Origin: Sphingomonas sp. BK580
Lineage (GTDB): Bacteria > Pseudomonadota > Alphaproteobacteria > Sphingomonadales > Sphingomonadaceae
Direction: 5' to 3'
Assembly (NCBI RefSeq): GCF_014194975.1
Contig: NZ_JACIAY010000001.1
Span: 1 to 64,000 of the forward strand
DNA: 64,000 nucleotides
The notes below the pieces were generated by a model. It saw only the letters and a program-made list of their open reading frames with translations. It was not told the origin of the DNA and did not search any database. This document shows positions 18,333 through 27,623 of the stretch, piece by piece. Position 1 is the first letter of the stretch, and every line of letters begins with the position of its first letter. Made by a program: the position numbers and the translations under genes.

Positions 18333-18394
18333 CCGATGCCGTTGATCGTAGATTGCCGTGGCGGTCAGGATGCTTCTCCGACCGCTGGGCTCTC

Positions 18395-18477
18395 GACCCA
18401 GAAGCGGTCACTCAGGACCACCTGGCGCCCTCCCACCTTCGGACGCTTGTTCATCTCGGTGTTTAAGCCTTCCCGAG
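18395..18477 (+). repeat. dispersed intergenic repeat, copy 2
   Basis: Contains ACCCAGAAGCGGTCACTCA, then CTTCGGACGCTTGTTCATC and AAGCCTTCCCGA, alignable with copies at 23147 and 27624. It lies in the 358-base gap between the sulfatase and an alpha/beta hydrolase; nothing else is seen in that gap. Confidence 0.6.
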
Positions 18478-18690
18478 CGGCTCGCGTAGGTGCCAGATGG
18501 CTTGAGTGGAAGCCTAGCGGTCACTTTAGCTCGGTTTGAACGCCCCAGAGGATCCTCCTCGCAGCTGAGGACCGCCGGCAATGCGCTGGAGCGTCTCCAG
18601 GGCGACTTGGTGCGGCGGACGTGCACCTCCTCTATGGTCGCTGTCGTGCCGGTAGCGGCTCAGTAAGATAATCGAATTACGACCGGTTGA

Positions 18691-19650
18691 GTGTCCCTCC
18701 GCGCCGTTCTTCGATGGTCAGTGCTTCTGCTGCTAATGGCAGCGAGCGTCTTGGCCGTTGTCCGCGCAGTTGCATGGGTACGGGAGCGTGACCCGTACGT
18801 TCCCGCCTGGCTTCGAATGATAGACACGCCCCTCGGCCAGGTAGCAGTCGACGAACAAGGTTCTCGTTCCGGGCGAACCGTCCTGATCGTACCCGGAACA
18901 GCAGGCTGGAGCGGCTTCTGGAGGAACGTGACCGCGCATCTGGTCGCACGCGGCTACCACGTGGTGGCGGTGGATTTGCCGCCGTTTGGCTACTCGGAGC
19001 ACGATGCTCGCGCCCGATACGACCGAAGATCACAGGCTGCACGCCTGCGCGCGGTTCTGGCGGCGACATCTCCGATGCCAGCTATCGTGGTGGCGCACAG
19101 CTTCGGAGCCGGGCCCGCGACCGAACTCGCGCTCGTTGATCCAAAGAGGGTCGCCCGTCTGGTACTGATCGACGGGGCACTCGGCGAACTTGATCCCGCC
19201 GGGCCAGGCGGCAACGCATTGCTTCGGCTGCCCTTCATCGCGCAGCCACTTGTCGCGGCAACGCTCACCAATCCGCATGCGATCGGCGCGCTGTCCCGAT
19301 CGATGCTCGCGCGCAAGGAGGCGGCCGCGGAATGGCGGGAGACCCTGCGCGCTCCTATGCGCCGCCCCGGCACCACTGCGGCGTACGCAGCCTGGTTGCC
19401 GTCTTTGCTGGCAGCCGATGATGGGGCACCGAGCCGCCGTACTGAAGCGCTGCTCGGCTTGAAGCCCGCCGTACGGCTAATTTGGGGAGAAGCCGACACC
19501 GTCACCCCGATCTCGCAGGGGCTCGCGCTGGCGAGGCTGTTGCGCGCGCCGATCACCCGATTGCCCGGCGTCGGGCATGTGCCTCATATCGAAGATCCGA
19601 CCCACTTCCTACCGGCGCTGGACGCCGCGCTTGAGGAGCCTACCCAGTGA
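18691..19650 (+). CDS. alpha/beta-fold hydrolase, membrane-anchored
   Basis: Hydrolase of the alpha/beta superfamily (319 aa). An N-terminal hydrophobic segment (about 9-29) suggests an uncleaved anchor or signal. The nucleophile elbow is VVAHSFGAG with Ser137. The oxyanion region is VLIVPGTAGWSGFW, and the C-terminal catalytic His is in LPGVGHVPHIEDP. Asp of the triad is probably in WGEADTVTPI. The GTG start overlaps nothing upstream. The stop overlaps the next gene as GTGA, so hydrolase and FAD oxidoreductase form an operon. Substrate unknown. Confidence 0.85.
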   Translation: MSLRAVLRWSVLLLLMAASVLAVVRAVAWVRERDPYVPAWLRMIDTPLGQVAVDEQGSRSGRTVLIVPGTAGWSGFWRNVTAHLVARGYHVVAVDLPPFGYSEHDARARYDRRSQAARLRAVLAATSPMPAIVVAHSFGAGPATELALVDPKRVARLVLIDGALGELDPAGPGGNALLRLPFIAQPLVAATLTNPHAIGALSRSMLARKEAAAEWRETLRAPMRRPGTTAAYAAWLPSLLAADDGAPSRRTEALLGLKPAVRLIWGEADTVTPISQGLALARLLRAPITRLPGVGHVPHIEDPTHFLPALDAALEEPTQ

Positions 19651-21269
19651 CGCGCAAGCACTTGTTGGTTGGGGCCTCGCTGCTGGCGCTCGCCGCCGCT
19701 GGAGCAACCGCCTATGTCGCGCCGCTCGCAGCTGACCCGAAAGGTCCGAAAGACTGCGCCTCGGTACTGCCTGAGCTGCCGAACGCGCACTCGCGGGCGG
19801 CTGACGCACGCGAACCGAACTGGGCTCAGCGCGGAGGGAACGTCAACGATGCGAGCTGCCTCAGCCGCACATCCGTGGCGGGCGTTGTGCGGGTACGCAC
19901 CGACGCAGATGTCGAAACCGCGCTACGATACGCCAGCGCACATGGGCTAACCGTGTCGGCCGCGGGCGTGAAGCACTCGATGGGCGGCCAGGCGTTCAAG
20001 CGTGGTGGCGTCGTTCTCGACATGCGAGGCATGGATGCGATCCGGCTCGATCCGGAGGCCCGCACTGTCGAGGTGGGCGCGGGCGCTACGTGGCACCAGA
20101 TCCAAATGGCCCTTCACCCTCGCTTCGCGGTCAAAGCCATGCAGTCGACCGACATCTTTTCGGTAGGCGGGTCGATCAGCGTCAACGCACATGGGATGGA
20201 TCACCAGGCAGGCGCGGTCATGGGTTCTCTCAGGAGCCTCCGGCTCATGCTCGCGGACGGCAAGGTCGTGACCGCCTCGCGGACCGAGAATGCTGACCTC
20301 TTCCGTCACGTCGTCGGCGGCTATGGTCTGTTCGGCGTGATCCTCTCGGCAACGCTCGATGTGGTGCCTAACGACGTCTATCGCTCCGGGCGCGAGATCA
20401 TCGACTACCGAGCCTTCCCGGCGACCTTCGAGCGGATCGCAGCCGACCCGAGCATCGGCCTCAGCTACGTTCATCTCTCCACCTCGCCTGACAGCCTGCT
20501 GCGGGAGGCGCTCGTCTACACGTACTCGAAGCATGTAGAGGACCAGAGCCTTGATCGCGCGGCACTCGGCGAGGTCGCCTCGACCAAGATCCGCCGCCTC
20601 ACCGTCAACCTCGCCAAGCGCAATGACACGTTCAAGCGGGTGAAATGGTGGAGTGAGAAGCACCTGGAGCATCGCTTCGAGAGCTGCACGATCACCCGTA
20701 GCCAGGCCCAGGGATCCGGCGAGGCCTGCCTGGTCGCGCGCAACGATCCGATGCACGACTCCGTCGCCTACCTGTTCAACGATCTGCCGGCGGAAACCGA
20801 CATCCTTCACGAATATTTCGTGCCCCGCGCGCGTATCATCCCCTTCATCGACGGCATGCGCGAGATCTTCCAGCGCGAAAGTGCCAATCTCGTCAACGCG
20901 TCGATACGGGCGGTGGGCCGCGAGGACAACGCGCTCAGCTATGCGCCCGCGCCTGCCTTCTCGGTCGTACTCTACCTCAACCAGCCGACGACACCCAAGG
21001 GCACCGACGCGATGCGGCAGCTGACGAGCGACCTGATCGATCTTACGGCCCGGCAGGGCGGACGCTTCTTCCTGCCCTACCAGCTCCACTACAGTCCCGA
21101 GCAGCTCGCGCGCTCATATCCGGAGATTGGCGGCTTCTTCGCAGCCAAGCGCCAGTGGGATCCGCAGGAGCTGTTCAGCAACACCTGGTATGCCCGCTAT
21201 GCTCCGGCCTTTGAGAAGCAGCCCCCCGCGATCCGGCCCTCGAACACCGCCACAGCTCCGTTAGCGTAG
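19647..21269 (+). CDS. FAD-binding oxidoreductase (PCMH / aldonolactone oxidase type)
   Basis: Secreted or periplasm-facing flavoprotein oxidoreductase (540 aa). After a signal or anchor (KHLLVGASLLALAAAGATAY) the FAD-binding PCMH domain covers about residues 70-250: SVAGVVRVRTDADVETALRY, SAAGVKHSMGGQAF, VEVGAGATWHQIQMAL and SVNAHGMDHQAGAVMGSL. The C-terminal part resembles the D-arabinono-lactone oxidase or L-gulonolactone oxidase group and ends with WDPQELFSNTWYARY. It is translationally coupled to the alpha/beta hydrolase, an arrangement that would let a lactone or ester be processed by both enzymes. This coupling of function is inference. Confidence 0.85.
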   Translation: MTRKHLLVGASLLALAAAGATAYVAPLAADPKGPKDCASVLPELPNAHSRAADAREPNWAQRGGNVNDASCLSRTSVAGVVRVRTDADVETALRYASAHGLTVSAAGVKHSMGGQAFKRGGVVLDMRGMDAIRLDPEARTVEVGAGATWHQIQMALHPRFAVKAMQSTDIFSVGGSISVNAHGMDHQAGAVMGSLRSLRLMLADGKVVTASRTENADLFRHVVGGYGLFGVILSATLDVVPNDVYRSGREIIDYRAFPATFERIAADPSIGLSYVHLSTSPDSLLREALVYTYSKHVEDQSLDRAALGEVASTKIRRLTVNLAKRNDTFKRVKWWSEKHLEHRFESCTITRSQAQGSGEACLVARNDPMHDSVAYLFNDLPAETDILHEYFVPRARIIPFIDGMREIFQRESANLVNASIRAVGREDNALSYAPAPAFSVVLYLNQPTTPKGTDAMRQLTSDLIDLTARQGGRFFLPYQLHYSPEQLARSYPEIGGFFAAKRQWDPQELFSNTWYARYAPAFEKQPPAIRPSNTATAPLA

Positions 21270-21496
21270 AGGCGGCGGACAAAACCAGGATAGCGGGAGC
21301 GCGCCAGCGTTGCGCCGCGGCGCACCTCCACGACCTGACCACCAGCGGCCACGATGGCGCGCATCGCCCTGTTGGCATCACCGACGACCGCGACCTGCCG
21401 GCCCGCCGGACCTATGAACGGCATCGCGATCATGACAAAGCTCCAGAGCAGCAGGACCAACGCCACGTGAACGGCGGTCCTAGTAATCGTAGACAT
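21197..21496 (-). CDS. small membrane-anchored protein of unknown function
   Basis: A 99-aa protein with one N-terminal hydrophobic helix (HVALVLLLWSFVMIAMPFIG) and a soluble domain containing RQVAVVGDANRAMRAIVAAG and YANGAVAVFEG. Not recognised. It overlaps the upstream gene by 17 bases and is last in a three-gene minus-strand operon; its own 3' end overlaps the convergent FAD oxidoreductase by 73 bases. Confidence 0.6.
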   Translation of the reverse strand: MSTITRTAVHVALVLLLWSFVMIAMPFIGPAGRQVAVVGDANRAMRAIVAAGGQVVEVRRGATLARSRYPGFVRRLYANGAVAVFEGRIAGGCFSKAGA

Positions 21497-22547
21497 GCTC
21501 GATAGCCGCTCCGTGCGCTCGCGCGGCGGATACCATTGGCAGGAGCTCAGGCACCTTCACCGACACGCCATAGCGTGACCAGCCTGGCCGCTCCGCCAGC
21601 CTCATCGTCATGAGGGTGGTGCCCTGCCACCGCGCGCCATCCGGCGCCAGCAGGGTCACGAACACGTCGTCATTCCCTGCGATCTCGACCAGCTGCAGGT
21701 GCGCGGACGCCATCTTGGCGATGAGATCGGTGAACTGCGCGTAACGCGGAGTGTCGACCACGGTCAGTCCGTCCGAAGCGAAGCGCACGACGCGCAAACG
21801 CGGATCGATGGCGACGATCTCGTCCGGCGTCGAACGGGCCACGAAGCGCATGCGAACCTGGTCGGGCTGCATCGCCGCCGCGTCGGCAGCGCCGATCAGC
21901 TTCGCATAGATTGCCTTTACGCCATAATCGGCAGTCGTCGCGAAGCGGCGCTCGAGGTGACGGATGCCGCGATCCCTCGTTCGCCACTCACCACGTAACG
22001 CCTCGTTGAACGGGAAGCGGTACCAAGGGGTCTCATGCATGAAGGTGGCGTAGCGCTGCTGCACGGTGGCAGCGTAGCGGTCGTCGGCGCTTCGCCAACC
22101 ACCTATCCACTCCGACAGCCGGCCCATCGTCCGCTCATAGGTCGCTTTGATCACCATCTCGGCGGTGAAGCTCACACCGATGGTGTAGATCATGACCTTC
22201 GCGTCCGATGCCCCGGGTCGGGCCCCGCTTACTCGGCTGATGGCGCAGAAGCTGCGCCAGAAGCCCGTGATGTCGTCACCGTACGGGTAAGCGCTCGGCG
22301 GTCGTCCGGCGGCAAGATGACGGCCGAGGCTCTCGGCGGAGTAGACGATGTGCCACTCGGGATAGGTCAACCAGGTCCTCGCCTCAGGCCGACCTTCACC
22401 GATCGGCAGTAGTCGACGGTAAGCCGCGTCCGGTGAATACCCGTCGACAGGCGCACGACAACCGAGCTCGATCCCGGCCACAGGAACGAGCACCGCGGCA
22501 GCGAGCAGCGCCCCAACCGCGATGAGGAGCCGCCAGCGCCGCTTCAC
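21480..22547 (-). CDS. conserved membrane-anchored protein of unknown function
   Basis: A 355-aa protein starting at GTG 22547, which overlaps the stop of the preceding gene (GTGA). It begins with a basic N-terminus and one transmembrane segment (LLIAVGALLAAAVLVPVAG), followed by a large periplasmic or soluble domain with WLTYPEWHIVYSAESLG, ITGFWRSFCAISRV and FMHETPWYRFPFNEALRGEW. The repeated aromatic motifs suggest a conserved family, but no function is recognised. The open frame extends upstream to 22811 only as antisense-like arginine-rich sequence, which is rejected. Confidence 0.65.
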   Translation of the reverse strand: MKRRWRLLIAVGALLAAAVLVPVAGIELGCRAPVDGYSPDAAYRRLLPIGEGRPEARTWLTYPEWHIVYSAESLGRHLAAGRPPSAYPYGDDITGFWRSFCAISRVSGARPGASDAKVMIYTIGVSFTAEMVIKATYERTMGRLSEWIGGWRSADDRYAATVQQRYATFMHETPWYRFPFNEALRGEWRTRDRGIRHLERRFATTADYGVKAIYAKLIGAADAAAMQPDQVRMRFVARSTPDEIVAIDPRLRVVRFASDGLTVVDTPRYAQFTDLIAKMASAHLQLVEIAGNDDVFVTLLAPDGARWQGTTLMTMRLAERPGWSRYGVSVKVPELLPMVSAARAHGAAIEHVYDY

Positions 22548-22975
22548 GCCTCGTCGCCAGCCAGCCCAGGCGATCGCGCAAGCCGATAGCCCACCCAGAT
22601 CGCGGCCCCGCCGATGAGGAGATGAGGCAGGTTGGCGAAGACATGCGCGTAGAGCGATTGGCGGATCGGTCCATAGAGGAAGATGCCACCGTCCAGATAG
22701 CCGCTCCCCAGGAACAATCCCATGACGCCATCGGCGAAGTAGAGCGGGCCGAACAGCCGGAAGTAGCTCCGTGCAGCGCCGTACGACCACCATGCGGCAA
22801 CGCCGGCCCAAAGTCCGGAGAAAAAGTGCAGGCTGTCATCGTACAGGTCGAGCTTGAACAATCCAAACAGGTTGCCGTCAGCGTCATGGAAGCTCGGCAC
22901 GTAGCCGATCGCGACGACGAGCATGAAGCCGACGCAGTAAGCGAACCCCCACCATCTGACCCGGTTCATAAACAT
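22544..22975 (-). CDS. four-helix integral membrane protein, unknown function
   Basis: A 143-aa polytopic protein with four predicted helices (around WWGFAYCVGFMLVVAIGY, DSLHFFSGLWAGVAAWW, LYFADGVMGLFLGSGYL and HLLIGGAAIWVGYRLA). The conserved-looking charged pair in YDDSLHFFSG lies at the start of helix 2. It is the first gene of a minus-strand operon with the two unknown membrane-anchored proteins, so all three may act as one envelope complex. Confidence 0.6.
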   Translation of the reverse strand: MFMNRVRWWGFAYCVGFMLVVAIGYVPSFHDADGNLFGLFKLDLYDDSLHFFSGLWAGVAAWWSYGAARSYFRLFGPLYFADGVMGLFLGSGYLDGGIFLYGPIRQSLYAHVFANLPHLLIGGAAIWVGYRLARSPGLAGDEA

Positions 22976-23146
22976 CCCTCTTGCCTTCGCCCGCTTGTCA
23001 CGGTTCCGGTTAGGAAAGGATGAGCATGCACGAACGCCGCCGGGTCAAGTGCCGCCTTCAAACGCCTTCGGTTACTCCCTTGTTGAGCGGGCGCGATGAT
23101 GGGTGACCGCGCCACGATCGCGAAGGCGCCTCTGCTCACACGTGGC

Positions 23147-23230
23147 GAGGACCCAGAACCAGTCATCCAGATGTCCTTACCTGCTTCTCAACTCCGGCCG
23201 CTCGTTCATCTCGCCGCTCGAGCCTTCCCA
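23147..23230 (+). repeat. dispersed intergenic repeat, copy 3
   Basis: GAGGACCCAGAACCAGTCAT, then CTCCGGCCGCTCGTTCATC and GAGCCTTCCCA. Aligns well with copies 2 and 5. It occupies the centre of the 368-base gap between 22976 and 23343, where no gene is seen. Confidence 0.6.
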
Positions 23231-23343
23231 GCGCTATGTAGCGGTCTCGCTGGCCGGATTTGGCAAAGAGGGACGTCAGCTCTCGGTGGTGCTTCGCTGA
23301 GGTATCTGTCAGTCTCGTCGTCAACGCCTATCGGAGACTCGAC

Positions 23344-23829
23344 ATGCGCCTCGTGCCTGCGTCCACCGTCGGCCTCGTCCTGGTACTGTCGTCACCGTCT
23401 CTCGCCCAAACTCAGCCCTTGAAGGGTGCGGAAGCTGCGCTGGCCGCTCTCGACATGCAGCAGAAGGAGATGGTTGCCCGCGCCGACGTCGGCGCGCTGG
23501 ACGCCTTGTCCGCGCCTGGACTGACGATCAACGCTCCCACCGGTCGCGTCCTCACCCGCGCGCAGTTCCTTGCGATGATGCGCGACGGTCGCATCGGCGC
23601 AGAGGATTTCGACCGCACGATCGAGAGCGTGAGTGTCGACGGCGACGTCGGCGTTGTGATGGGACGGGAGGTCTTCACGCCCACGCCGAGAAGCGAGCTC
23701 GGCCGCACCTACGGCGCCGTCCCGCTCGATCGCCGCTACACCAACGTGTACCACCGGGAGGGCGGCAGATGGCGCTGGTTCGCGCGGCACGCGAACGTCG
23801 TGGCGAAGAGTGCAGCGGAAGCCCGCTAG
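23344..23829 (+). CDS. secreted NTF2-like (DUF4440-type) protein
   Basis: A 161-aa protein with a signal peptide (RLVPASTVGLVLVLSSPSLA) and an NTF2-like fold: AALAALDMQQKEMVARADVG at the N-terminal helix, FLAMMRDGRIGAEDF, DVGVVMGREVF, and the end RYTNVYHREGGRWRWFARHA typical of DUF4440. Such proteins are often stand-alone binding or isomerase-like domains. ATG 23344 gives the signal peptide directly; a longer frame from 23260 runs through repeat-associated sequence. Exact role unknown. Confidence 0.8.
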   Translation: MRLVPASTVGLVLVLSSPSLAQTQPLKGAEAALAALDMQQKEMVARADVGALDALSAPGLTINAPTGRVLTRAQFLAMMRDGRIGAEDFDRTIESVSVDGDVGVVMGREVFTPTPRSELGRTYGAVPLDRRYTNVYHREGGRWRWFARHANVVAKSAAEAR

Positions 23830-23859
23830 TGGGCGTTGCGCCTCCTGCCCTCTCGCGCG

Positions 23860-23940
23860 GAGGACCCAATTGCGGTCATTCCCGGCTTGATTGGCTCGTT
23901 CCCAAACCGGACGTCCGTTCATCATCGAACTGGGGAGCTT
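23860..23940 (+). repeat. dispersed intergenic repeat, copy 4
   Basis: GAGGACCCAATTGCGGTCAT with CCGGACGTCCGTTCATC about 50 bases on and GGGGAGCTTCCGA at the end. The GGACGTCCGTT palindrome is shared with copy 1. Located in the gap between the convergent 23344 and 23963 genes. Confidence 0.6.
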
Positions 23941-23962
23941 CCGACCTAATCAGAGCTGCGCC

Positions 23963-24904
23963 CTAGTGGCCACCCTCGATCCGACCAAACGGCTCAGGTT
24001 CCGACGCCAAACTCTCGCACGCCGAGCTCCATGCGCGTCCGTCTCTAAGAAGTTCGCGGCGGAGATAGGCAAGCGTCGATCGTTGGATAACGAAGACCCG
24101 CTTCGGGTTCTCGTCCGTAGTCTCCGACACGTCATAGCCCGAGATGCCGCCGAGCATGTGCTCCGCGCCGAACAGTGTTAGCAGCGCCTTCCTCCCGGGG
24201 CTGAGTCGATATGGATCGGCGAACCAGTCCGGCCCGCGTGTGGTCAGCGGCGAGCGGTCCGCGTCGCCGGCTACCACCAGCGTCGGCGTCGTCATATGCT
24301 CAAAGCCGGAGTTGAGATAAGGCGTAATCTCACGGCCCACATCGCTCAGGTCGCAGCCACCGCGGCCGCCCGACGCGAGCAGTATCCCGGCGTGGACGCG
24401 TTCGTCGGACATGTCTTCGCCGTCGCCATCAGCCGCGAGCATCCGCGCGCCCAGCAGCATGCTTGTCGTCTGGCCGCCGAACGAGTGCCCGGCTGCAGCT
24501 ATGAGAGCATGGTTCACGCGGCCTTCTACGCCCGGCAGCGACTGCGTGATCGTAGGCAGCTGGTCGAGGATACGCTTCATGTCCTCGACACGGGTGCGCC
24601 AGATCAGCGGGCGGCGCGGATCGTCCTGGGCGAGGCCGAGGCGCCTGGCGTCGAGATGCGTCGGCTGGATAACGACGAAGCCGTGCGCCGCCCAGTAATC
24701 TGCGAGCGGCGCATAGCCGTCCATGGACGAGCCATAACCGTGGGAAAACAGGAGGATTGGCAGGTTGTCGCCCGTCGCCGGGGCGGAGACCCGCATCCGC
24801 AGGTCCTCTCCGCGGCCGGGCACCGGCAGCACGATCCCGCGCACCGAGAGCACGGGCGTGGGTGGGTCCATGTTCGCATCGCGCCAGCTCGTGTGGTCCG
24901 TCAC
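23963..24904 (-). CDS. alpha/beta hydrolase (dienelactone hydrolase/chlorophyllase-like)
   Basis: Soluble alpha/beta hydrolase of 313 aa without a signal peptide. The oxyanion loop is LLFSHGYGSSMDGY and the nucleophile elbow AAAGHSFGGQT with Ser141. The acid is likely in VVAGDADRSPL and the His in FGAEHMLGG. This pattern is close to PAF-acetylhydrolase or chlorophyllase-like dienelactone hydrolases. The GTG start overlaps the stop of the alcohol dehydrogenase (GTGA), so the two are one operon under the divergent LysR. Confidence 0.85.
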   Translation of the reverse strand: MTDHTSWRDANMDPPTPVLSVRGIVLPVPGRGEDLRMRVSAPATGDNLPILLFSHGYGSSMDGYAPLADYWAAHGFVVIQPTHLDARRLGLAQDDPRRPLIWRTRVEDMKRILDQLPTITQSLPGVEGRVNHALIAAAGHSFGGQTTSMLLGARMLAADGDGEDMSDERVHAGILLASGGRGGCDLSDVGREITPYLNSGFEHMTTPTLVVAGDADRSPLTTRGPDWFADPYRLSPGRKALLTLFGAEHMLGGISGYDVSETTDENPKRVFVIQRSTLAYLRRELLRDGRAWSSACESLASEPEPFGRIEGGH

Positions 24905-25950
24905 GCGGATCTTCCTTCTTCGCGCTCGCCGGCGACATCGATCACGATCTTACCGAACGGGCCGGCGTCGAGCCGCTCGAGTGCGGCCGGTAGATCGGCA
25001 AGTGCAAACCGGCTGTCGATTACCGGGGTTATGCCGGTGCGCGCGACGGCCCGGACCATGTCTTCCAGCGCGCGGCGGTGACCTGTACCGATCCCCTGGA
25101 TCGTCACGCCCTTCATCATCAGCGGCATGGCGGGAGAGGAGTTCTCGAAGCCGTCGAGCGCTCCGATCTGAGAGATGCGTCCGCCCACCGCCGCAGCCAG
25201 GACCGACCGGGCGAGATAGGCGCCACCTACGGTCTCCAGGATCTGATCCGCACCACGGTCGCCGGTCAGCGCATAGAGCGCCTCGAGCTCGTCGGACCGG
25301 TGCCGGTCGATCGCATGGTCGGCCCCGAGCGCCAGGACACGCTCGATCTTCTCCGGGCTGCAGGTGATGAGCACGGTCGCGCCGTGCAGCTTCGCGAATT
25401 GAAGCCCAAACAGCGCCACGCCGCCGGTCCCCCGGATCAGCACCGTGTCACCTGCGCGTACCCCGCCGCGCTCGACCAGCGCGAACCAGGCGGTGAGCGC
25501 GGCGCAGGGAAGCGTGCTCGCCTGCGCGTCGCTCAACGTCACCGGTGCCGCCACGAGCCAATCCTCCGGCAGGACGACATACTCAGCCAGCACGCCCGCG
25601 AAGAAGCCGCCGAGGGTGCGATAAGCCGGCGTGCGGGCGTTACCGGGGCGCACGCCGTCGACCCACTCGGGAGTGAAGCAGGAGATCACACGATCGCCGA
25701 CGAGGAAGCGCTTGGCGCCGCCGCCTCTTGCCACGACCTGTCCGGAAAGATCGGAGCCCGGCGTGAACGGGAAGTCGAGCGCTAGGCCGCGCCCAGTGTC
25801 GACGACCATCTTATCGCGGTGGTTGAGCGAAACGGCACCGACCTTGATCAGCACCTCGTGCTGCCCGGGCGTCAGGATTGACCGCTCGCGCAAGACAAGG
25901 TGATCGCGGCCGAGCCGGTCCATCTCCCATCGCCGCATCATGTCCGTCAT
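24901..25950 (-). CDS. zinc-type NAD(P)-dependent alcohol dehydrogenase / quinone oxidoreductase family (MDR)
   Basis: Medium-chain dehydrogenase/reductase (349 aa). The GroES-like N-terminal domain has VLIKVGAVSLNHRDKMVVDT and FTPGSDLSGQVVARG. The Rossmann part has GDTVLIRGTGGVALFGLQFA and LGADHAIDRH. The usual catalytic-zinc Cys is replaced in LNHRDK and no structural four-Cys lobe is visible, so it is closer to zinc-free MDR members. A frame continues to 26355, but that stretch is antisense to the LysR gene; ATG 25950 with GAGGGTTGAAG upstream is chosen. Operon with the alpha/beta hydrolase. Confidence 0.88.
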   Translation of the reverse strand: MTDMMRRWEMDRLGRDHLVLRERSILTPGQHEVLIKVGAVSLNHRDKMVVDTGRGLALDFPFTPGSDLSGQVVARGGGAKRFLVGDRVISCFTPEWVDGVRPGNARTPAYRTLGGFFAGVLAEYVVLPEDWLVAAPVTLSDAQASTLPCAALTAWFALVERGGVRAGDTVLIRGTGGVALFGLQFAKLHGATVLITCSPEKIERVLALGADHAIDRHRSDELEALYALTGDRGADQILETVGGAYLARSVLAAAVGGRISQIGALDGFENSSPAMPLMMKGVTIQGIGTGHRRALEDMVRAVARTGITPVIDSRFALADLPAALERLDAGPFGKIVIDVAGEREEGRSA

Positions 25951-26047
25951 CTTCAACCCTCGCCCTGTCCTGGGTTGATATCGGGCATCCTCACGTTGAG
26001 TGTAATGCACCGGTCTTGGTACAGGCTGTTGAACAGGGTTCACCAAT
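25951..26047. promoter_or_regulatory. divergent control region of lysR and dehydrogenase operon
   Basis: A 97-base gap with a small dyad TGAAC-AGG-GTTCA at 26030-26042, just before the lysR ATG. A LysR operator serving both directions is expected here; the specific site is only suggested by symmetry. Confidence 0.35.
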
Positions 26048-26959
26048 ATGCGTGGCGCAGAGTTCGCTGAGCTGATGGCCTTCATGGCGATCGCGGAGGA
26101 ACGAAGCTTTCGTGGCGCCGCACGGCGCCTCGGTATGTCGCCCTCCGCTCTCAGCCACAGCATGCGGTCGCTTGAGCAGCGCCTCGGCGCCCGTCTCCTG
26201 CACCGTACGACCCGAAGCGTGGCGCCTACTGAGGCGGGGCAAGCCCTGCTGGAGCGGCTCGGACCACCGATCGCGGAGGTAGGCGACGCAGTACGCGACG
26301 TCGGCGCCTTCCAGCAGCAACCACGTGGGCTGCTGCGGATAAACATGCCGCGCACTGCCGCACAGCTGACCGTGATGCCGAGACTGACCGCGTTCCGCGC
26401 CGCCTATCCTGACATACGTCTTGACCTCGTGATCGATGACAGCATCACCGATGTGATCGCCAAGGGGTTCGATCTCGGGATCCGATCGGGCGCGATCGTT
26501 CAGCAGGACATGATCGCGGTGCCCCTCACCGCCGATCTACGCATGGCAGTGGTGGCGGCACCAAGCTACTTCGCGGAAAGGCAGCTGCCGCGGACGCCTG
26601 CCGATCTCAGCGGCCACGACTGCCTGACGTATCGCTGGTACGAGAGCGGCGCCCTGCATCCCTGGCGCTTCGATGGTCCTGACGGGCCGTTGGACGTGAT
26701 CGTCGACAGCGTGATGACGGCCAATGACACCAACCTTTTGCTTGACGGCGCCTTGCAGGGCTGCGGCGTCGCGCTGCTGCTCGAAAGCCTCGTCCAGGAG
26801 CATATCGCCGCGGGGGCGCTCCAGCGTGTGCTGGCGGACTGGTGCAAGCCGATTTCGGGGTTTCATCTCTACTATCCGAGCAGGCGCCACATGCCTGCGG
26901 CGATGCGGGCCTTCATCGACTGGATGAGGTTCCCCAGCCAATTCATCGCTCATTCCTAA
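26048..26959 (+). CDS. LysR-family transcriptional regulator
   Basis: LTTR of 303 aa. The HTH is RSFRGAARRLGMSPSALSHS followed by LEQRLGARLLHRTTRSVAPT, the typical pattern of the large DmlR/YafC-like group. The effector domain contains LRINMPRTAAQLTVMPRL and FDLGIRSGAIVQQDMIAVPL. It is divergent from the MDR dehydrogenase/hydrolase operon, which it most likely controls. Effector unknown. Confidence 0.92.
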   Translation: MRGAEFAELMAFMAIAEERSFRGAARRLGMSPSALSHSMRSLEQRLGARLLHRTTRSVAPTEAGQALLERLGPPIAEVGDAVRDVGAFQQQPRGLLRINMPRTAAQLTVMPRLTAFRAAYPDIRLDLVIDDSITDVIAKGFDLGIRSGAIVQQDMIAVPLTADLRMAVVAAPSYFAERQLPRTPADLSGHDCLTYRWYESGALHPWRFDGPDGPLDVIVDSVMTANDTNLLLDGALQGCGVALLLESLVQEHIAAGALQRVLADWCKPISGFHLYYPSRRHMPAAMRAFIDWMRFPSQFIAHS

Positions 26960-27190
26960 CGCAGGGCCCTCACCCCTGCCTAAGGACGATCTCTGCCGCG
27001 ACAAGGTCGGGAATTCAGCAGAGAAAGGAAATAGCGGGATAGGACGGCGATCGAGTTGGCGTGGTTTGGCATGAAAGCGAACGTTTGGACCCGCTGCGAC
27101 AGCAGCGGGCTCGGTCACACGATGAACGGCCTGCTACGCCTCATTGCAGCCGCTGCTTAAGCCGCTATCCTCGCGCCGGAGGGTAGTCGT

Positions 27191-27532
27191 ATGGCCATGT
27201 TCGGCATCGCACTTTTCTTTGGTCTGCTACTCTGCGGTTTAGCGTTCCGTGCGAATTCGCGCTTCCGCCGTGAGGATCGGCTCCCCATGCAATGGTGGCT
27301 AACTGGACACGTGACGTGGTCTGCTCCTCGGGTGCTGGCTCTCGCATTCATTCCGGCGTTGGCGATCGGCGTTCTGGCGATCGATGCTGCGCTGGCGATG
27401 AACCTGCAGCCCCGGCCGGGCCAGGAGGGTATGGTGCTGCCGGGGCTCATCGGCACCGGCCTTCTTTTCCTCTTGGTTCAGCGCCTTCACTTATGGCTCA
27501 TCGAGAAGACGCTGCGTCGTGGTGACAGCTAA
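27191..27532 (+). CDS. small integral membrane protein, unknown function
   Basis: A 113-aa protein with three hydrophobic helices (FGIALFFGLLLCGLAF, VLALAFIPALAIGVLAID, GLIGTGLLFLLVQRLHLWL) and a basic loop RANSRFRREDRLPMQWW. GGAGGG lies upstream of the ATG. Stands alone, no recognised family. Confidence 0.65.
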   Translation: MAMFGIALFFGLLLCGLAFRANSRFRREDRLPMQWWLTGHVTWSAPRVLALAFIPALAIGVLAIDAALAMNLQPRPGQEGMVLPGLIGTGLLFLLVQRLHLWLIEKTLRRGDS

Positions 27533-27623
27533 CCCGTCTCGCGGCGGGTCGTCACCACTCCCGATCGGACCGACCTTGAGCGTCTGACATTAGGCGCTGC
27601 CGGCCACCCTTCCCTCCCGTGCC

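Noticed and set aside
24901..26355. Long minus-strand frame extending the MDR dehydrogenase upstream by 135 codons
   Set aside because: The added part is antisense to the LysR gene and Arg/Ser-rich; ATG 25950 with a good upstream site is the natural start.
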